A stretch of DNA of 20,373 nucleotides from CG1-02-35-72 sp045046885 (GCA_045046885.1 JASFYX010000019.1:1-20373), one strand, 5' to 3'. Positions 1-8,465 are shown, counted from the first letter of the stretch. Notes: generated by a model not told the origin, from the letters alone. Numbers and translations are program-made.

Positions 1-204
1 CAAGTAGGTATTTTAGCCTTAGGTGCTATACGAAAAATGCCGGCTGTTATAGAAACTTCAGAAGGCGATTTTATAGGTATTCGTCATAAAATGTTCTTAT
101 CGCATTCTTACGACCATCGTGTGGTGAATGGTGCCCTCGGCGGGATGTTTATAAAACGTATTTCCGAAATTCTTGAGGGTTTTGATGTAAATCAATCGTT
201 CTAA
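1..204 (+). CDS. 2-oxo acid dehydrogenase E2 component (dihydrolipoyl acyltransferase), 3' end only
   Basis: The frame is open from the first base and ends with TAA at 202-204, giving the last 67 residues of a protein that starts outside the window. The segment SHSYDHRVVNGALGGMF matches the active-site region of the E2 catalytic domain, where the family motif is DHRxxDGA. These enzymes move an acyl group from lipoyl-lysine to coenzyme A in the 2-oxoglutarate, pyruvate or branched-chain complexes. The ending EILEGFDVNQSF resembles the C-terminus of E2 proteins of Bacteroidota. The position normally held by the catalytic Asp is Asn here (HRVVNG). I cannot tell which of the three complexes it belongs to from this fragment. 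The lipoyl and subunit-binding domains would lie upstream. Confidence 0.88.
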   Translation, partial: QVGILALGAIRKMPAVIETSEGDFIGIRHKMFLSHSYDHRVVNGALGGMFIKRISEILEGFDVNQSF

Positions 205-211
205 AACCTAC

Positions 212-271
212 TGTCACATTGAGCGCCCGCCCGACAGAGTCATTCTGGCGAGGAGTCGAAATGTGGCAACT
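212..271. repeat. palindromic intergenic repeat, apparently chimeric
   Basis: TGTCACATT (212-220) pairs with AATGTGGCA (260-268) with one G-T mismatch. The inner part from 239 reads GTCATTCTGGCGAGGAG and then TGGCAA. This looks like a diverged copy, in the opposite orientation, of the element at 11434-11468. The left part, with CACATTGAGCGC, resembles the palindrome at 3235-3300 (CAGGTTGAGCGCAGTCGAAA). Such short repeats are frequent between flavobacterial genes. It may act as a transcript end for the E2 gene, but there is no T-run. Confidence 0.55.
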
Positions 272-297
272 TAATGTTGGCGTAGTCAAAGTATCTC

Positions 298-326
298 TTT
301 AAAAAATTAAGATAATTTTATATTTG
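298..326 (+). promoter_or_regulatory. Bacteroidota-type promoter candidate for the broken tlpA-like gene
   Basis: TATATTTG at 319-326 fits the -7 consensus TAnnTTTG. An imperfect -33 element, TTT at 298-300, lies 18 bp upstream. The start codon is 79 bp downstream. This is a consensus match only. Confidence 0.4.
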
Positions 327-404
327 CATATTTGTACAGGCAAGGATGCTCGTGCTAGCAGAGAAAATATTCTTTTGTAAATTGCTCTATTAAATTTAAT
401 ATAA

Positions 405-1464
405 ATGAAAAAGCTAAAAACTATTTTACTATTAATCTTATCAATACTTCTTATTAATTGCCAAAACTCAAAAAACTTTACAATAGAAGGTAAAATCAAA
501 GGCAATTACAAAGGTTATATTTATTTAAAATATAATGATACGGTTGATAGTGTTCTTGTAAAAAACAACCATTTTAATTTTAAAGGTACTGTTCCAGAAC
601 CAACAAGAGCTGTATTATCTCCAGAATCACCCTATTCTAAAAAGATGATGAGTTTAACTTCTTTTATGCTTGAAAATAGTAATATCTCTGTATCGATATA
701 ATATTCAGAAGGCAATTTTAGAGGTAAAAAAACGAGGTTTTTAGATAAAGATAGTATCATTGGTTCAAAAACAGAAGATTTAGATAGTAGCTTTAAGAAC
801 TTAATAAATACCACTATTAATAGTAAAGTAAATGACAGTATTAAAAGAGATTACTCTTTATAAAAATCTATACAAATTAATAAGTGAAAATCCTCGATTG
901 AAAATAAGTGCAAGTCAATTATCTTCTTTTGTTAATTTTTATGATTACCTCAGTAGTAACCAAATAAATACACTTGTTTCTCTACTAGATACAAGTTACC
1001 AAAATAAGAACGATTTATACACTATTGAAAGAGCCTCTAAAAAAAGAGAAATATTAAAAAAAGGAAGTATACCACCTAAAATATTACTTCCCAATCAAAA
1101 AGGGATATTGTTTGACAGCAATTCTCTTAAAAATAAATTTGTACTTGTTGAGTTCTGGGCTTCATGGTGTATTCCTTGTCGTCAAACAAACCCACAACTT
1201 GCAGCAATTTATAATACTTATAAAGATAAAGATTTCGATATTTTAAGCGTTTCATTAGATACAGATATCAAAAAATGGCAAAAGGCTATCAAAAAAGATA
1301 AATTAGTGTGGACGCAGGTTATAGATACTTTAAATAAAGTGGGAGAAACATATTATTTAATAGGTGTTCCTTATAATTTTTTACTTGACAAAAATGGTAA
1401 AGTAATAGCACGAAATATTAGGCCTTATAAATTAAAACCATTACTTGCTAAATTAACAGAGTAA
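405..1464 (+). pseudogene. TlpA-like thioredoxin lipoprotein with DUF4369-type N-terminus, broken by one stop and one frameshift
   Basis: The first open piece (405-701) starts MKKLKTILLLILSILLINCQ, a lipoprotein leader with Cys20, followed by a segment like the DUF4369 domain (TIEGKIKGNYKGYIYLKY). It ends at TAA 699-701. The same frame then runs on without another stop to 861-863 and still reads like the family (YSEGNFRGKKTRF, later INSKVNDSIKRDYSL). The sense then passes to the next frame around 845-860, where YKNLYKLISENP continues and reads through to 1464. That second piece is open from ATG 832 (210 residues) and carries the thioredoxin fold with CxxC as WASWCIPC (residues 113 and 116 of that piece). 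The joined length, about 350 codons, suits the family. Intact homologues reduce disulfides in the periplasm. The 832 piece has no export signal of its own, so it probably does not work alone. Confidence 0.85.
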
Positions 1465-1477
1465 TCTTTGTGAAAGA

Positions 1478-1508
1478 TTGATACGATGACTCAAAGTCAT
1501 CGTATCAA
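1478..1508. repeat. perfect 14-bp inverted repeat (hairpin)
   Basis: The arm at 1478-1491 (TTGATACGATGACT) is the exact reverse complement of 1495-1508, with loop CAA. It lies 14 bp after the stop of the broken tlpA-like gene. No T-run follows on the + strand, so a terminator role is possible but not well supported. Confidence 0.6.
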
Positions 1509-1551
1509 TATAATAACAAGTTAGTTATAATTTTACTTTGAGCGAAACCCT

Positions 1552-1594
1552 GAAAAAAGAAAGACCTAACAGGTTTTTAAAACCTGTTAGGTCT
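1552..1594 (-). terminator. rho-independent terminator of the PepD-type gene
   Basis: A 16-bp perfect stem is formed by 1562-1577 and 1579-1594 (AGACCTAACAGGTTTT and its complement). Read on the minus strand it is followed by a T-rich tail (TTTCTTTTTTC), which suits termination of the dipeptidase gene ending at 1643. The ACCTAACAGGTTTT palindrome is, from memory, a frequent intergenic repeat in flavobacteria, so this may be a repeat reused as a terminator. Confidence 0.75.
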
Positions 1595-1642
1595 CGTCAT
1601 ATATTTGTTTGTCGTTGGTAAACGATACCTCAATTTATAAAA

Positions 1643-3103
1643 CTACTCTTTAACAGGAATTTCTTTTAAAATTTCTTGTAAAAAGAGCCAAAATTTTTGG
1701 GTAGAACTGATACTGGCGCGTTCATCGGGTGAATGGGCGCCTTGAATGGTAGGACCAAAAGAAATCATATCCATATCGGGATAGTTTGTGCCTAAAATAC
1801 CACATTCCAATCCGGCATGACAGGCCACTACGCCAGGTTTTTTGTCAAAATTCTTTTCGTATAAAGCGGTTAAAACTTTTAAAATAGGCGAATCAGGATT
1901 TGGTTGCCAACCGGGGTAAGATCCTGCAAATACAACCTCAAAACCACCTAATTCAAAAGTCGCTTTGAGCTTGTTAGCCAAATCGTATTTTGTAGATTCA
2001 ACCGAAGAGCGCGTCAAGCAATTTATTTTAATATTTCCGTTTGATGCGACAACTTTTGCTACATTGTTCGATGTTCCTACCAAGTCCGCAACATCTAAAC
2101 TCATTTTATACACGCCGTTATGCGCCGCATATAAAGTGTTGAGAAAACTTGTTTGATCGGTTTGCGCCATAACCGTATTTGGTATGGTAACAGTTTCAAT
2201 AGCTATGTTGAGGTTGGTATCAATTTTATGGTATTCGTGTTTAAAAGTAGTGGTTTGTTCGGCTACAGATTCTTTAAAAGCCATTACCTTATCTGTGGGT
2301 ACAACAACTGTTGTACGCCCTTCTCTTGGGATGGCATTGCGCAAACTACCGCCATTAAATGATGCTATTTGTATATCGAATTCTTGTAAGGTGTAAAGTA
2401 ATCTTGCTAATAATTTATTGGCATTACCCAAACCTTTGTGAATATCCATACCCGAGTGTCCGCCGTTTAAACCGTTAAGGGTTATTTTAAAGGCCGTAGT
2501 ATCGGCGTTTGGTTTTACTTCATTGTAGGTTTTGCTAGCCGTAATATCAATGCCACCGGCACAACCTATGTCTATTTCATCATCTTCTTCGGTGTCTAAG
2601 TTTAAAAGGATTTCACCATCGAGGTAGCCAGCTTGTAAGCCTTTAGCACCCGTCATACCTGTTTCTTCGTCAATGGTAAATAAGGCTTCAAGAGCTGGAT
2701 GAACAATATCTTTAGATTCTAAAATGCTCATAATAGCAGCAACTCCCAATCCGTTATCGGCACCTAAGGTTGTACCTTCTGCAGTTACCCAATCACCATC
2801 CACATACATTTTTATACCTTGGGTATCGAAATCAAAATCGGTATCGTTATTTTTCTGACATACCATATCGAGATGCGATTGCAAGACAACTGTTTTGCGG
2901 TTCTCCATTCCTGTAGTGGCGGGTTTTTTTATAATGACATTGCCAATGGGGTCAATTGTTGTTTTGAGATCTAAATTTTTTCCAAAAGTTACCATAAAAG
3001 CACGGACTTTTTCTTCCTTTTTTGAAGGGCGTGGGACAGTATTTAAAGCTGCAAAATTTTTCCAAACAGCTTTGGGTTCGAGAGATAATAGGGATGTATT
3101 CAT
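1643..3103 (-). CDS. pepD: aminoacyl-histidine dipeptidase (PepD-type, M20 metallopeptidase)
   Basis: The 486-residue protein has the length and motifs of the PepD family of cytosolic dinuclear zinc peptidases, which cleave Xaa-His and other short peptides. The visible ligands and catalytic residues sit where the E. coli enzyme has them: His77 in QSHLDMV with Asp79, the bridging Asp116 in GADNG, catalytic Glu146 with Glu147 in DEETGM, Asp170 in LNLD, and His457 in GAHSPDERAS. The segment GGHSGMDIHKGLGNA belongs to the lid/dimerisation domain. No signal peptide is seen, so it is cytosolic. The start at 3103 gives the usual N-terminus (LEPKAVWKNFAALNTVPRPSKKE) and lies 28 bp after a TACCTTTG promoter box. 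It is probably transcribed alone, since 242 bp with a palindrome separate it from the upstream ABC gene. Confidence 0.95.
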   Translation of the reverse strand: MNTSLLSLEPKAVWKNFAALNTVPRPSKKEEKVRAFMVTFGKNLDLKTTIDPIGNVIIKKPATTGMENRKTVVLQSHLDMVCQKNNDTDFDFDTQGIKMYVDGDWVTAEGTTLGADNGLGVAAIMSILESKDIVHPALEALFTIDEETGMTGAKGLQAGYLDGEILLNLDTEEDDEIDIGCAGGIDITASKTYNEVKPNADTTAFKITLNGLNGGHSGMDIHKGLGNANKLLARLLYTLQEFDIQIASFNGGSLRNAIPREGRTTVVVPTDKVMAFKESVAEQTTTFKHEYHKIDTNLNIAIETVTIPNTVMAQTDQTSFLNTLYAAHNGVYKMSLDVADLVGTSNNVAKVVASNGNIKINCLTRSSVESTKYDLANKLKATFELGGFEVVFAGSYPGWQPNPDSPILKVLTALYEKNFDKKPGVVACHAGLECGILGTNYPDMDMISFGPTIQGAHSPDERASISSTQKFWLFLQEILKEIPVKE

Positions 3104-3131
3104 TGAATTTAAACTTTAAATTTAAGGATAG

Positions 3132-3160
3132 CAAAGGTACGATTTTATAGGGCTTTTTAA
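3132..3160 (-). promoter_or_regulatory. Bacteroidota-type promoter of pepD
   Basis: On the minus strand TACCTTTG (3139-3132) matches TAnnTTTG, with TTA 18 bp upstream (3160-3158) as a near-consensus -33 element. The pepD start codon follows after 28 bp. Confidence 0.6.
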
Positions 3161-3234
3161 CTAGTTATAAATTAAAAGTATTTAGAGCCCAGTAGATAGC
3201 TGCCTAGTACTAAAATAGTAATTCTCTTTGCTAG

Positions 3235-3300
3235 TGTCAGGTTGAGCGCAGTCGAAACCTAATTGTAGTTAAACTAGTTTCGATTGCGCTCGAACTGACA
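3235..3300. repeat. REP-like intergenic palindrome, 24-bp arms
   Basis: The arms 3235-3258 (TGTCAGGTTGAGCGCAGTCG then AAAC) and 3277-3300 are complementary except for three positions, with an 18-bp loop. It lies between the ABC transporter gene and pepD, both on the minus strand, and lacks a T-run on either side. The GAGCGCAGTCGAAA core is, from memory, a widely scattered repeat in flavobacterial genomes. It probably forms a stem-loop in the ABC transcript tail. Confidence 0.7.
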
Positions 3301-3345
3301 ATTTATAAAATATTCATTCTTATTTCTTAATAAAAAAAGGAATGC

Positions 3346-5178
3346 TTACGCGTCAAAAGATTGCATACTCACCAATTTAAAGTATTCGCCTTTTTGGGCG
3401 AGTAAAGCGTCGTGTTTGCCTTGCTCAACAATTTCACCTTTTTTCATAACGACAATAAGGTCGGCTTTTTGAATGGTCGATAAACGGTGGGCAATAACAA
3501 TTGACGTGCGGTTTTCCATCATCTTTTCTAAAGCTTTTTGAACGAGCTGTTCAGATTCGGTGTCGAGTGCCGAAGTGGCTTCGTCTAAAATCATAATCGG
3601 CGGATTTTTAAGTACCGCACGGGCGATAGAAAGGCGTTGTTTTTGACCACCCGAAAGGGTGTTGCCACCATCGCCAATATTGGTGTCGTATTTTTCGGGT
3701 AAATCGACTATAAACTCGTGGGCGTTGGCAATTTTTGCCGCTTTTTCTATGGCGATGTCATCGGGGTTTTCTATACTCAAAGCAATATTGTTTTTAATCG
3801 TATCGTTAAATAGGATGGAATCTTGCGTAACAATGCCCATAAGATTCCGCAACGATTTTACCGTTATATCTTTTATATCAATACCATCTATACTAATTTG
3901 ACCTTTATTAACGTCGTAAAAACGGGTTATCAAATTGGCAATAGTAGACTTGCCACTTCCAGATTGCCCAACAAGTGCAATGGTATTTCCTTTAGCAATG
4001 CGCAATGAGAAATCTTTTAAAACCGCTTCCTTTTTGTATTTAAAACACACATTTTTAAGTTCTAAAACTTCATCAAAATTGGTTTTTACTAGTGCGTTAG
4101 GAGCGTCCTTAATACTGTTTTCCATATCTAGAATTTCTATAATCCTATCAGCCGAAGCCATACCTTTACGGATACTGTAAAAAGCAGCTGTAATTTTTTT
4201 AGCAGGTGTTAATACTAAGTAAAACAACATAATAAAGGTCAGAAATTCTTCAGGTTTTAAGTCGCTTTGATGGGTTAGTACTATGCGTCCGCCAAACCAC
4301 AAAATACTGATAATAGTAGTGGCACCAAGGAATTCGCTCAACGGTGAACCCAAAGTTTGACGGTGTAACACGTGATTCATAAGTCTGAAAAACTTATAAG
4401 TTGAATCCTTGAATTTTTTACTGATGCGTTCTTCGGCATTAAAAGCTTTTATAACGCGTAAGCCCGTTAAGGTTTCTTCTATAAACGATAAAAATGTACC
4501 CGTTTCTTCTTGTGCTTTTAATGAAGTAGACTTTAATCTTTTGCTTAAACTGGAAATGATAATTCCAGAAATAGGCAATAAAACCAATACGAATAGCGTG
4601 AGTTTATAACTCATAGACAGCATAGCGGCTAAGGTTATAATTATGGTTAATGGATCTCTAAAAATAGCCTCAAGTGAAGTTAAAAATGACATCTCAATCT
4701 CCTTAACGTCATTTGACATACGCGAAATAATATCGCCTTTGCGTTTTTCGGAAAAATAAGAAATGGGTAATGACACAATTTTGTCGTACAATTCGTTACG
4801 GATATCTTTTACAACACCATTGCGCAAGAAAGCCAAAACAAAAGCGGCTAAGTAGCGAAATAAATTCTTAAAAAAGAACAAACTGATTGAAATAATACAC
4901 ACAATTAATAAGGCGCGAACCGGCCCATCTGTACTTATTGTATGCGATATAAAATAGTAAAATTGCTCTTTTAAATAAGTGTCGGCAGAACTGAGTCCCT
5001 TGTAAACAGGTTTAACGCGCTCTATATTTTGTTGCCTGAATAAAATATTTAAGATAGGTATAAAAGCTATCATTGTGAGGACGTTAAATACAGCGTACAA
5101 CACGTTAAATAATAAATTTAACCAAGCAAAGTTGTAATATTTTTTAGCGTAGGACAGTATTTTTCTAAACGGACTCAT
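3346..5178 (-). CDS. MsbA-like ABC exporter (fused permease and ATPase)
   Basis: The 610-residue half-transporter carries an N-terminal six-helix ABC membrane domain (about residues 15-330, with hydrophobic stretches near 18-48, 86-118, 175-210 and 285-325). A C-terminal nucleotide-binding domain follows. It shows Walker A GQSGSGKST (404-412), Q-loop Gln452, signature LSGGQ (508-512), Walker B IMILDE (528-533) and the switch His564. It should work as a homodimer in the inner membrane. The family includes lipid A, polysaccharide-lipid and drug exporters, and substrate cannot be read from sequence. The gene starts 8 bp after the phosphohexomutase stop, so the two are almost certainly cotranscribed. 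With a glycosyltransferase further upstream, export of a glycolipid or lipid is a reasonable inference. Confidence 0.93.
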   Translation of the reverse strand: MSPFRKILSYAKKYYNFAWLNLLFNVLYAVFNVLTMIAFIPILNILFRQQNIERVKPVYKGLSSADTYLKEQFYYFISHTISTDGPVRALLIVCIISISLFFFKNLFRYLAAFVLAFLRNGVVKDIRNELYDKIVSLPISYFSEKRKGDIISRMSNDVKEIEMSFLTSLEAIFRDPLTIIITLAAMLSMSYKLTLFVLVLLPISGIIISSLSKRLKSTSLKAQEETGTFLSFIEETLTGLRVIKAFNAEERISKKFKDSTYKFFRLMNHVLHRQTLGSPLSEFLGATTIISILWFGGRIVLTHQSDLKPEEFLTFIMLFYLVLTPAKKITAAFYSIRKGMASADRIIEILDMENSIKDAPNALVKTNFDEVLELKNVCFKYKKEAVLKDFSLRIAKGNTIALVGQSGSGKSTIANLITRFYDVNKGQISIDGIDIKDITVKSLRNLMGIVTQDSILFNDTIKNNIALSIENPDDIAIEKAAKIANAHEFIVDLPEKYDTNIGDGGNTLSGGQKQRLSIARAVLKNPPIMILDEATSALDTESEQLVQKALEKMMENRTSIVIAHRLSTIQKADLIVVMKKGEIVEQGKHDALLAQKGEYFKLVSMQSFDA

Positions 5179-5186
5179 CTACAGTT

Positions 5187-6899
5187 TTATAAGTTCATAT
5201 CTTTAATGATGCGCTGAATTTTAGTATCTAAATCGGCTTCAATCTTAACGGCTTCCTCAATACAACACAGCGGTTTATGGACGCTAAAATAGAACTTTAT
5301 TTTGGGTTCTGTGCCACTAGGGCGTGCGGCAATAGTACTACCATCTTCTGTGTGATAAATAAGCACATTAGATTTTGGCACTTCAATAGCCGATTTTTCA
5401 CCCGTTATTAAGTTTGTGCAAACACTAGATTGATAATCGTAGATTTCTGAAACACGAGAACCGTCAATTGTTGTAAGTGGATTGTTTCTTAAATCTTTCA
5501 TCATTTTGGCAATTACCTCAGAGCCGTCTATGCCTTTTTTTACCAAAGCAATAAGGTGTTCTTTGTAAAAACCGTGTTCTGTATAAATTTTAAGCAATTC
5601 TTTGTAAAGTGAACTCCCTTTGGCTTTAGCTTCGGCCGCAATTTGACAAGCTAACAAAGCTGCCGAAACAGCATCCTTGTCACGTACAAAATCACCTACC
5701 ATAAAACCAAAACTCTCTTCGCCACCACCGATAAAATCCATGTTTTCAAAATCGCGAATCATTTTGGCAATCCATTTAAAACCTGTTAAACCGACTTTGG
5801 TTTCTACTTTAAAACTATCACAAATCCTATCGACTAAAGTTGTAGAAACTATGGTAGAACCCACAAACTGATTGCCGTTGAGTTTGTCTTGTTTTTGCCA
5901 TTGTTTTAAAAGATAATGAACCATTAAAACCATAGTTTGATTACCGTTGAGCAATTTAATATTTCCCTCTAAATCGGGTGTGGCAATGCCTAAGCGGTCG
6001 GAATCTGGGTCGGTGCCAAAAACAATATCAGCGCCTATTTTTGTACCTAAATCAATCGCCATTTTTAAAGCGGCAGGTTCTTCGGGATTGGGAGAGGCTA
6101 CTGTGGGGAAATCACCATCAGGTTCTGCTTGCTCTGGCACGATATTTACATTTGTAAATCCTGCTTGTTCTAAAGCTGCCGGAATTAATTTTATAGACGT
6201 ACCGTGTAAAGACGTGTAAACAATATTTAAATCGGAAAAACCTTCTTTATTAAAAATACTTTGGGCGACGCTTTCTTTCAAAAAGGCTTCATCTAATTCG
6301 GCTCCTACTTTTTCTATTAAGTTGTCATTGCCATTAAAATTAATAGTGTCGAAAGCTACTTTGTTGACTTCAGCAATAATTTCGTTGTCTTCTGGAGGTA
6401 CAATTTGGCCACCATCGTTCCAATAGACTTTATAGCCATTGTATTCGGGTGGATTATGACTGGCGGTAAGAACTATACCGGCATCACAATTGTAATAACG
6501 CACAGCGTAAGACAGCTCTGGCGTAGGACGCATATCTTCAAAAAGATAGACTTTTATACCGTTGGCCGATAAGACATCGGCTACCAATTGGGCAAAAGTA
6601 TCTGAGTTATGACGACAATCGTAATTGATAGCTACGCTTAAATCTTTATTTGGAAAACGTTGTTTTATATAATTAGACAAGCCTTGTGTAGCACGTCCTA
6701 AAGTGTATTTATTTATACGGTTGGTGCCTACGCCCATGATACCACGCATACCGCCGGTACCAAAGGCCATATTCTGATAAAAACTTTCTAATAAATTGTT
6801 ATCGTTTGCTTTAATGAGTTGTTTTACTTTGTTTTGTGTATCGGTGTCAAATGGTGTAGTGAGCCAAGTTTGTGCTACTTTCAAAGCGTGTTCTTTCAT
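5187..6899 (-). CDS. phospho-sugar mutase (phosphoglucomutase/phosphomannomutase family)
   Basis: The 570-residue protein belongs to the alpha-D-phosphohexomutase superfamily, which interconverts hexose 1- and 6-phosphates by way of a phosphoserine. Its four signature segments appear in order. The phosphoserine loop is TASHNP with Ser147, the metal-binding loop is DPDSDR (297-302), the sugar-binding loop is GGGEESFGF (Glu394, Glu395, Ser396), and the phosphate-binding loop is RPSGTEPK (526-533). Length and the FGTGGMRGIMG start region are like the PgcA-type enzymes of Firmicutes and Bacteroidota. The product would feed nucleotide-sugar synthesis for envelope glycans. It lies 43 bp after the glycosyltransferase and 8 bp before the ABC exporter. 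A TAATTTTG box in the 43-bp gap suggests an extra internal promoter. Glucose versus mannose specificity cannot be told here. Confidence 0.94.
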   Translation of the reverse strand: MKEHALKVAQTWLTTPFDTDTQNKVKQLIKANDNNLLESFYQNMAFGTGGMRGIMGVGTNRINKYTLGRATQGLSNYIKQRFPNKDLSVAINYDCRHNSDTFAQLVADVLSANGIKVYLFEDMRPTPELSYAVRYYNCDAGIVLTASHNPPEYNGYKVYWNDGGQIVPPEDNEIIAEVNKVAFDTINFNGNDNLIEKVGAELDEAFLKESVAQSIFNKEGFSDLNIVYTSLHGTSIKLIPAALEQAGFTNVNIVPEQAEPDGDFPTVASPNPEEPAALKMAIDLGTKIGADIVFGTDPDSDRLGIATPDLEGNIKLLNGNQTMVLMVHYLLKQWQKQDKLNGNQFVGSTIVSTTLVDRICDSFKVETKVGLTGFKWIAKMIRDFENMDFIGGGEESFGFMVGDFVRDKDAVSAALLACQIAAEAKAKGSSLYKELLKIYTEHGFYKEHLIALVKKGIDGSEVIAKMMKDLRNNPLTTIDGSRVSEIYDYQSSVCTNLITGEKSAIEVPKSNVLIYHTEDGSTIAARPSGTEPKIKFYFSVHKPLCCIEEAVKIEADLDTKIQRIIKDMNL

Positions 6900-6924
6900 T
6901 CTAATTCTAAATTTTAAAGTCTTG

Positions 6925-6932
6925 CAAAATTA
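6925..6932 (-). promoter_or_regulatory. possible internal promoter (-7 box) before the phospho-sugar mutase gene
   Basis: Read on the minus strand, TAATTTTG matches TAnnTTTG 25 bp before the start codon at 6899. No convincing -33 TTG is present at the right distance, since that position falls inside the end of the glycosyltransferase gene. This is a weak call. Confidence 0.35.
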
Positions 6933-6942
6933 CGGATTAAAC

Positions 6943-7893
6943 TTAAATGATATCTTTTATTTGATATCTATTTTGATTGTTTTTAGTACGTAAAATGAGT
7001 TCGCCTATAAATCCGGCAAGGAAAAGTTGTGTCCCTAAAATCATAGTGGTTAAAGCGATATAAAACCAGGGATTATCGGTCACCAAAATGGTTTTAAAAC
7101 CGTGGTAGAGTTTGTAGAGTTTTAAGGCGCCAATATAGCCGGTAGCTAAAAACCCAATAAAAAACATAAAAGTACCCAACAAGCCAAAGAGGTGCATAGG
7201 ACGTTTGCCAAACTTGGTTAAAAACCAAATACTCAATAAATCTAAAAAACCGTTTGTAAATCTACTCATACCAAATTTTGTTTCGCCGTATTTACGGGCT
7301 TGATGTTTAACGACTGTTTCTGTAATGCGGTTAAAACCTTGATGTTTGGCCAGAACCGGAATGTAACGGTGCATTTCGCCATACACATCAATGCTTTTTA
7401 CAACTTCAAGTTTATAGGATTTAAGGCCACAGTTAAAATCGTGTAGACTTAAACCCGATGTTTTTCTGGCGGCCCAATTAAATATTTTTGAGGGTAAATT
7501 TTTTCTTATTTTTGAATCGTAGCGCTTTTTTTTCCAACCCGATACCAAATGGTAATTTTCGTCATTTATAAGACGGTACAACTCTGGTATTTCATCGGGA
7601 CTGTCTTGTAAATCGGCATCCATAGTAATCACCACATCGCCTTTGGCTTCTTTAAAACCGACGTTTAAGGCTTGCGATTTACCAAAATTTTGTAAAAATC
7701 TGATACCTCTAACGTTTGTGTTTTGTTTGTTGAGATCGGTAATTTTTTGCCAAGACTTATCGGTACTACCATCGTCTATAAACAGTATTTCATAAGAAAA
7801 ACGATTGGATTGCATAACTTGTACAATCCAATCGTGTAATTCTTGTAAAGAATCTGCTTCGTTAAGCAGCGGTATGACTACCGATAAATTCAT
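6943..7893 (-). CDS. membrane glycosyltransferase family 2 (DPM1/GtrB-like)
   Basis: The 316-residue protein opens with the GT-A fold typical of family 2 (MNLSVVIPLLNEADSL). It carries the nucleotide-binding DDGSTD (40-45) and the metal-binding DADLQD (92-97), in which the Asp-x-Asp is seen. Two predicted C-terminal membrane helices follow (about 233-257 and 275-300). This layout is that of polyprenyl-phosphate sugar transferases such as DPM1, GtrB and ArnC, which load a hexose or aminoarabinose onto undecaprenyl phosphate at the inner membrane. The sugar is unknown. The gene starts 12 bp after the DUF4199 gene and is followed 43 bp later by the phosphohexomutase, which fits an operon for envelope glycan assembly. 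Confidence 0.92.
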   Translation of the reverse strand: MNLSVVIPLLNEADSLQELHDWIVQVMQSNRFSYEILFIDDGSTDKSWQKITDLNKQNTNVRGIRFLQNFGKSQALNVGFKEAKGDVVITMDADLQDSPDEIPELYRLINDENYHLVSGWKKKRYDSKIRKNLPSKIFNWAARKTSGLSLHDFNCGLKSYKLEVVKSIDVYGEMHRYIPVLAKHQGFNRITETVVKHQARKYGETKFGMSRFTNGFLDLLSIWFLTKFGKRPMHLFGLLGTFMFFIGFLATGYIGALKLYKLYHGFKTILVTDNPWFYIALTTMILGTQLFLAGFIGELILRTKNNQNRYQIKDII

Positions 7894-7905
7894 TCAAAAT
7901 AGTTT

Positions 7906-8442
7906 TTAATAATCTTGTTCAGGTGTTTTTTTCATAATTAAGCCTGTAATTAATGAAATTACAAAGCCTATGAATACTGACCATAAAAGTCCTGCAATGG
8001 CAATAACCCAAAATCCAGAGAATTTTTTAGCCATACCCATAGCCGCTTCAACTTGCTCGTCAGTCATATTCGGTCTGGTTTCAAGCATTTTTTGTTGTTG
8101 TAATTCCATCATATTACTCATAAAATTAGGCTCAATAAAGGTCATAAAAATATAGGTATAGATAAGTCCAATTATACCACCAATTAACATAATGCCAATA
8201 CCTGTTTTTAAAGACTCCGCTAAAGTTAAATAGCCATCGTTACTTTCTTTTAATTTTTTAAGGCCTATTACAATAAAAGCAATAGAAACAAGAACGCTTA
8301 TTGCTTGTACAGACCAGTGCGGTTTATAAATATCGCCGACAGCATAATTGGTGACATTGATTAATATTGAAACAAATCCTAATATTAAACCGTAGTTTAA
8401 CATTATTTGTTTAGTTGAAGTTGTTTTAGTTTGGTTTTCCAT
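7906..8442 (-). CDS. DUF4199-type integral membrane protein
   Basis: The 178-residue protein has four hydrophobic stretches (about residues 12-33, 42-62, 80-106 and 145-170). It has a short soluble N-terminus (MENQTKTTSTKQ) and an acidic/methionine-rich loop near 108-140 (EPNFMSNMMELQQQKMLE). The helix pattern and the segment following KESNDGYLTLAESLKTGIGI are like the DUF4199 family, common in Bacteroidota and of unknown function. It is the first gene of the minus-strand block leading into the glycosyltransferase, 12 bp apart. A TATATTTG box lies 23 bp upstream of its start. I do not assign a function. A helper role in the membrane for the adjacent glycosyltransferase is possible from context only. 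Confidence 0.85.
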   Translation of the reverse strand: MENQTKTTSTKQIMLNYGLILGFVSILINVTNYAVGDIYKPHWSVQAISVLVSIAFIVIGLKKLKESNDGYLTLAESLKTGIGIMLIGGIIGLIYTYIFMTFIEPNFMSNMMELQQQKMLETRPNMTDEQVEAAMGMAKKFSGFWVIAIAGLLWSVFIGFVISLITGLIMKKTPEQDY

Positions 8443-8465
8443 AAAGTAAGGTTTTAAAAGTTGAA

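Noticed and set aside
405..1464. Programmed ribosomal frameshift or stop-codon readthrough in the TlpA-like gene
   Set aside because: Two independent lesions of different kinds are needed, no slippery heptamer was found at the switch, and the family is not known for recoding. Decay or read error is simpler.
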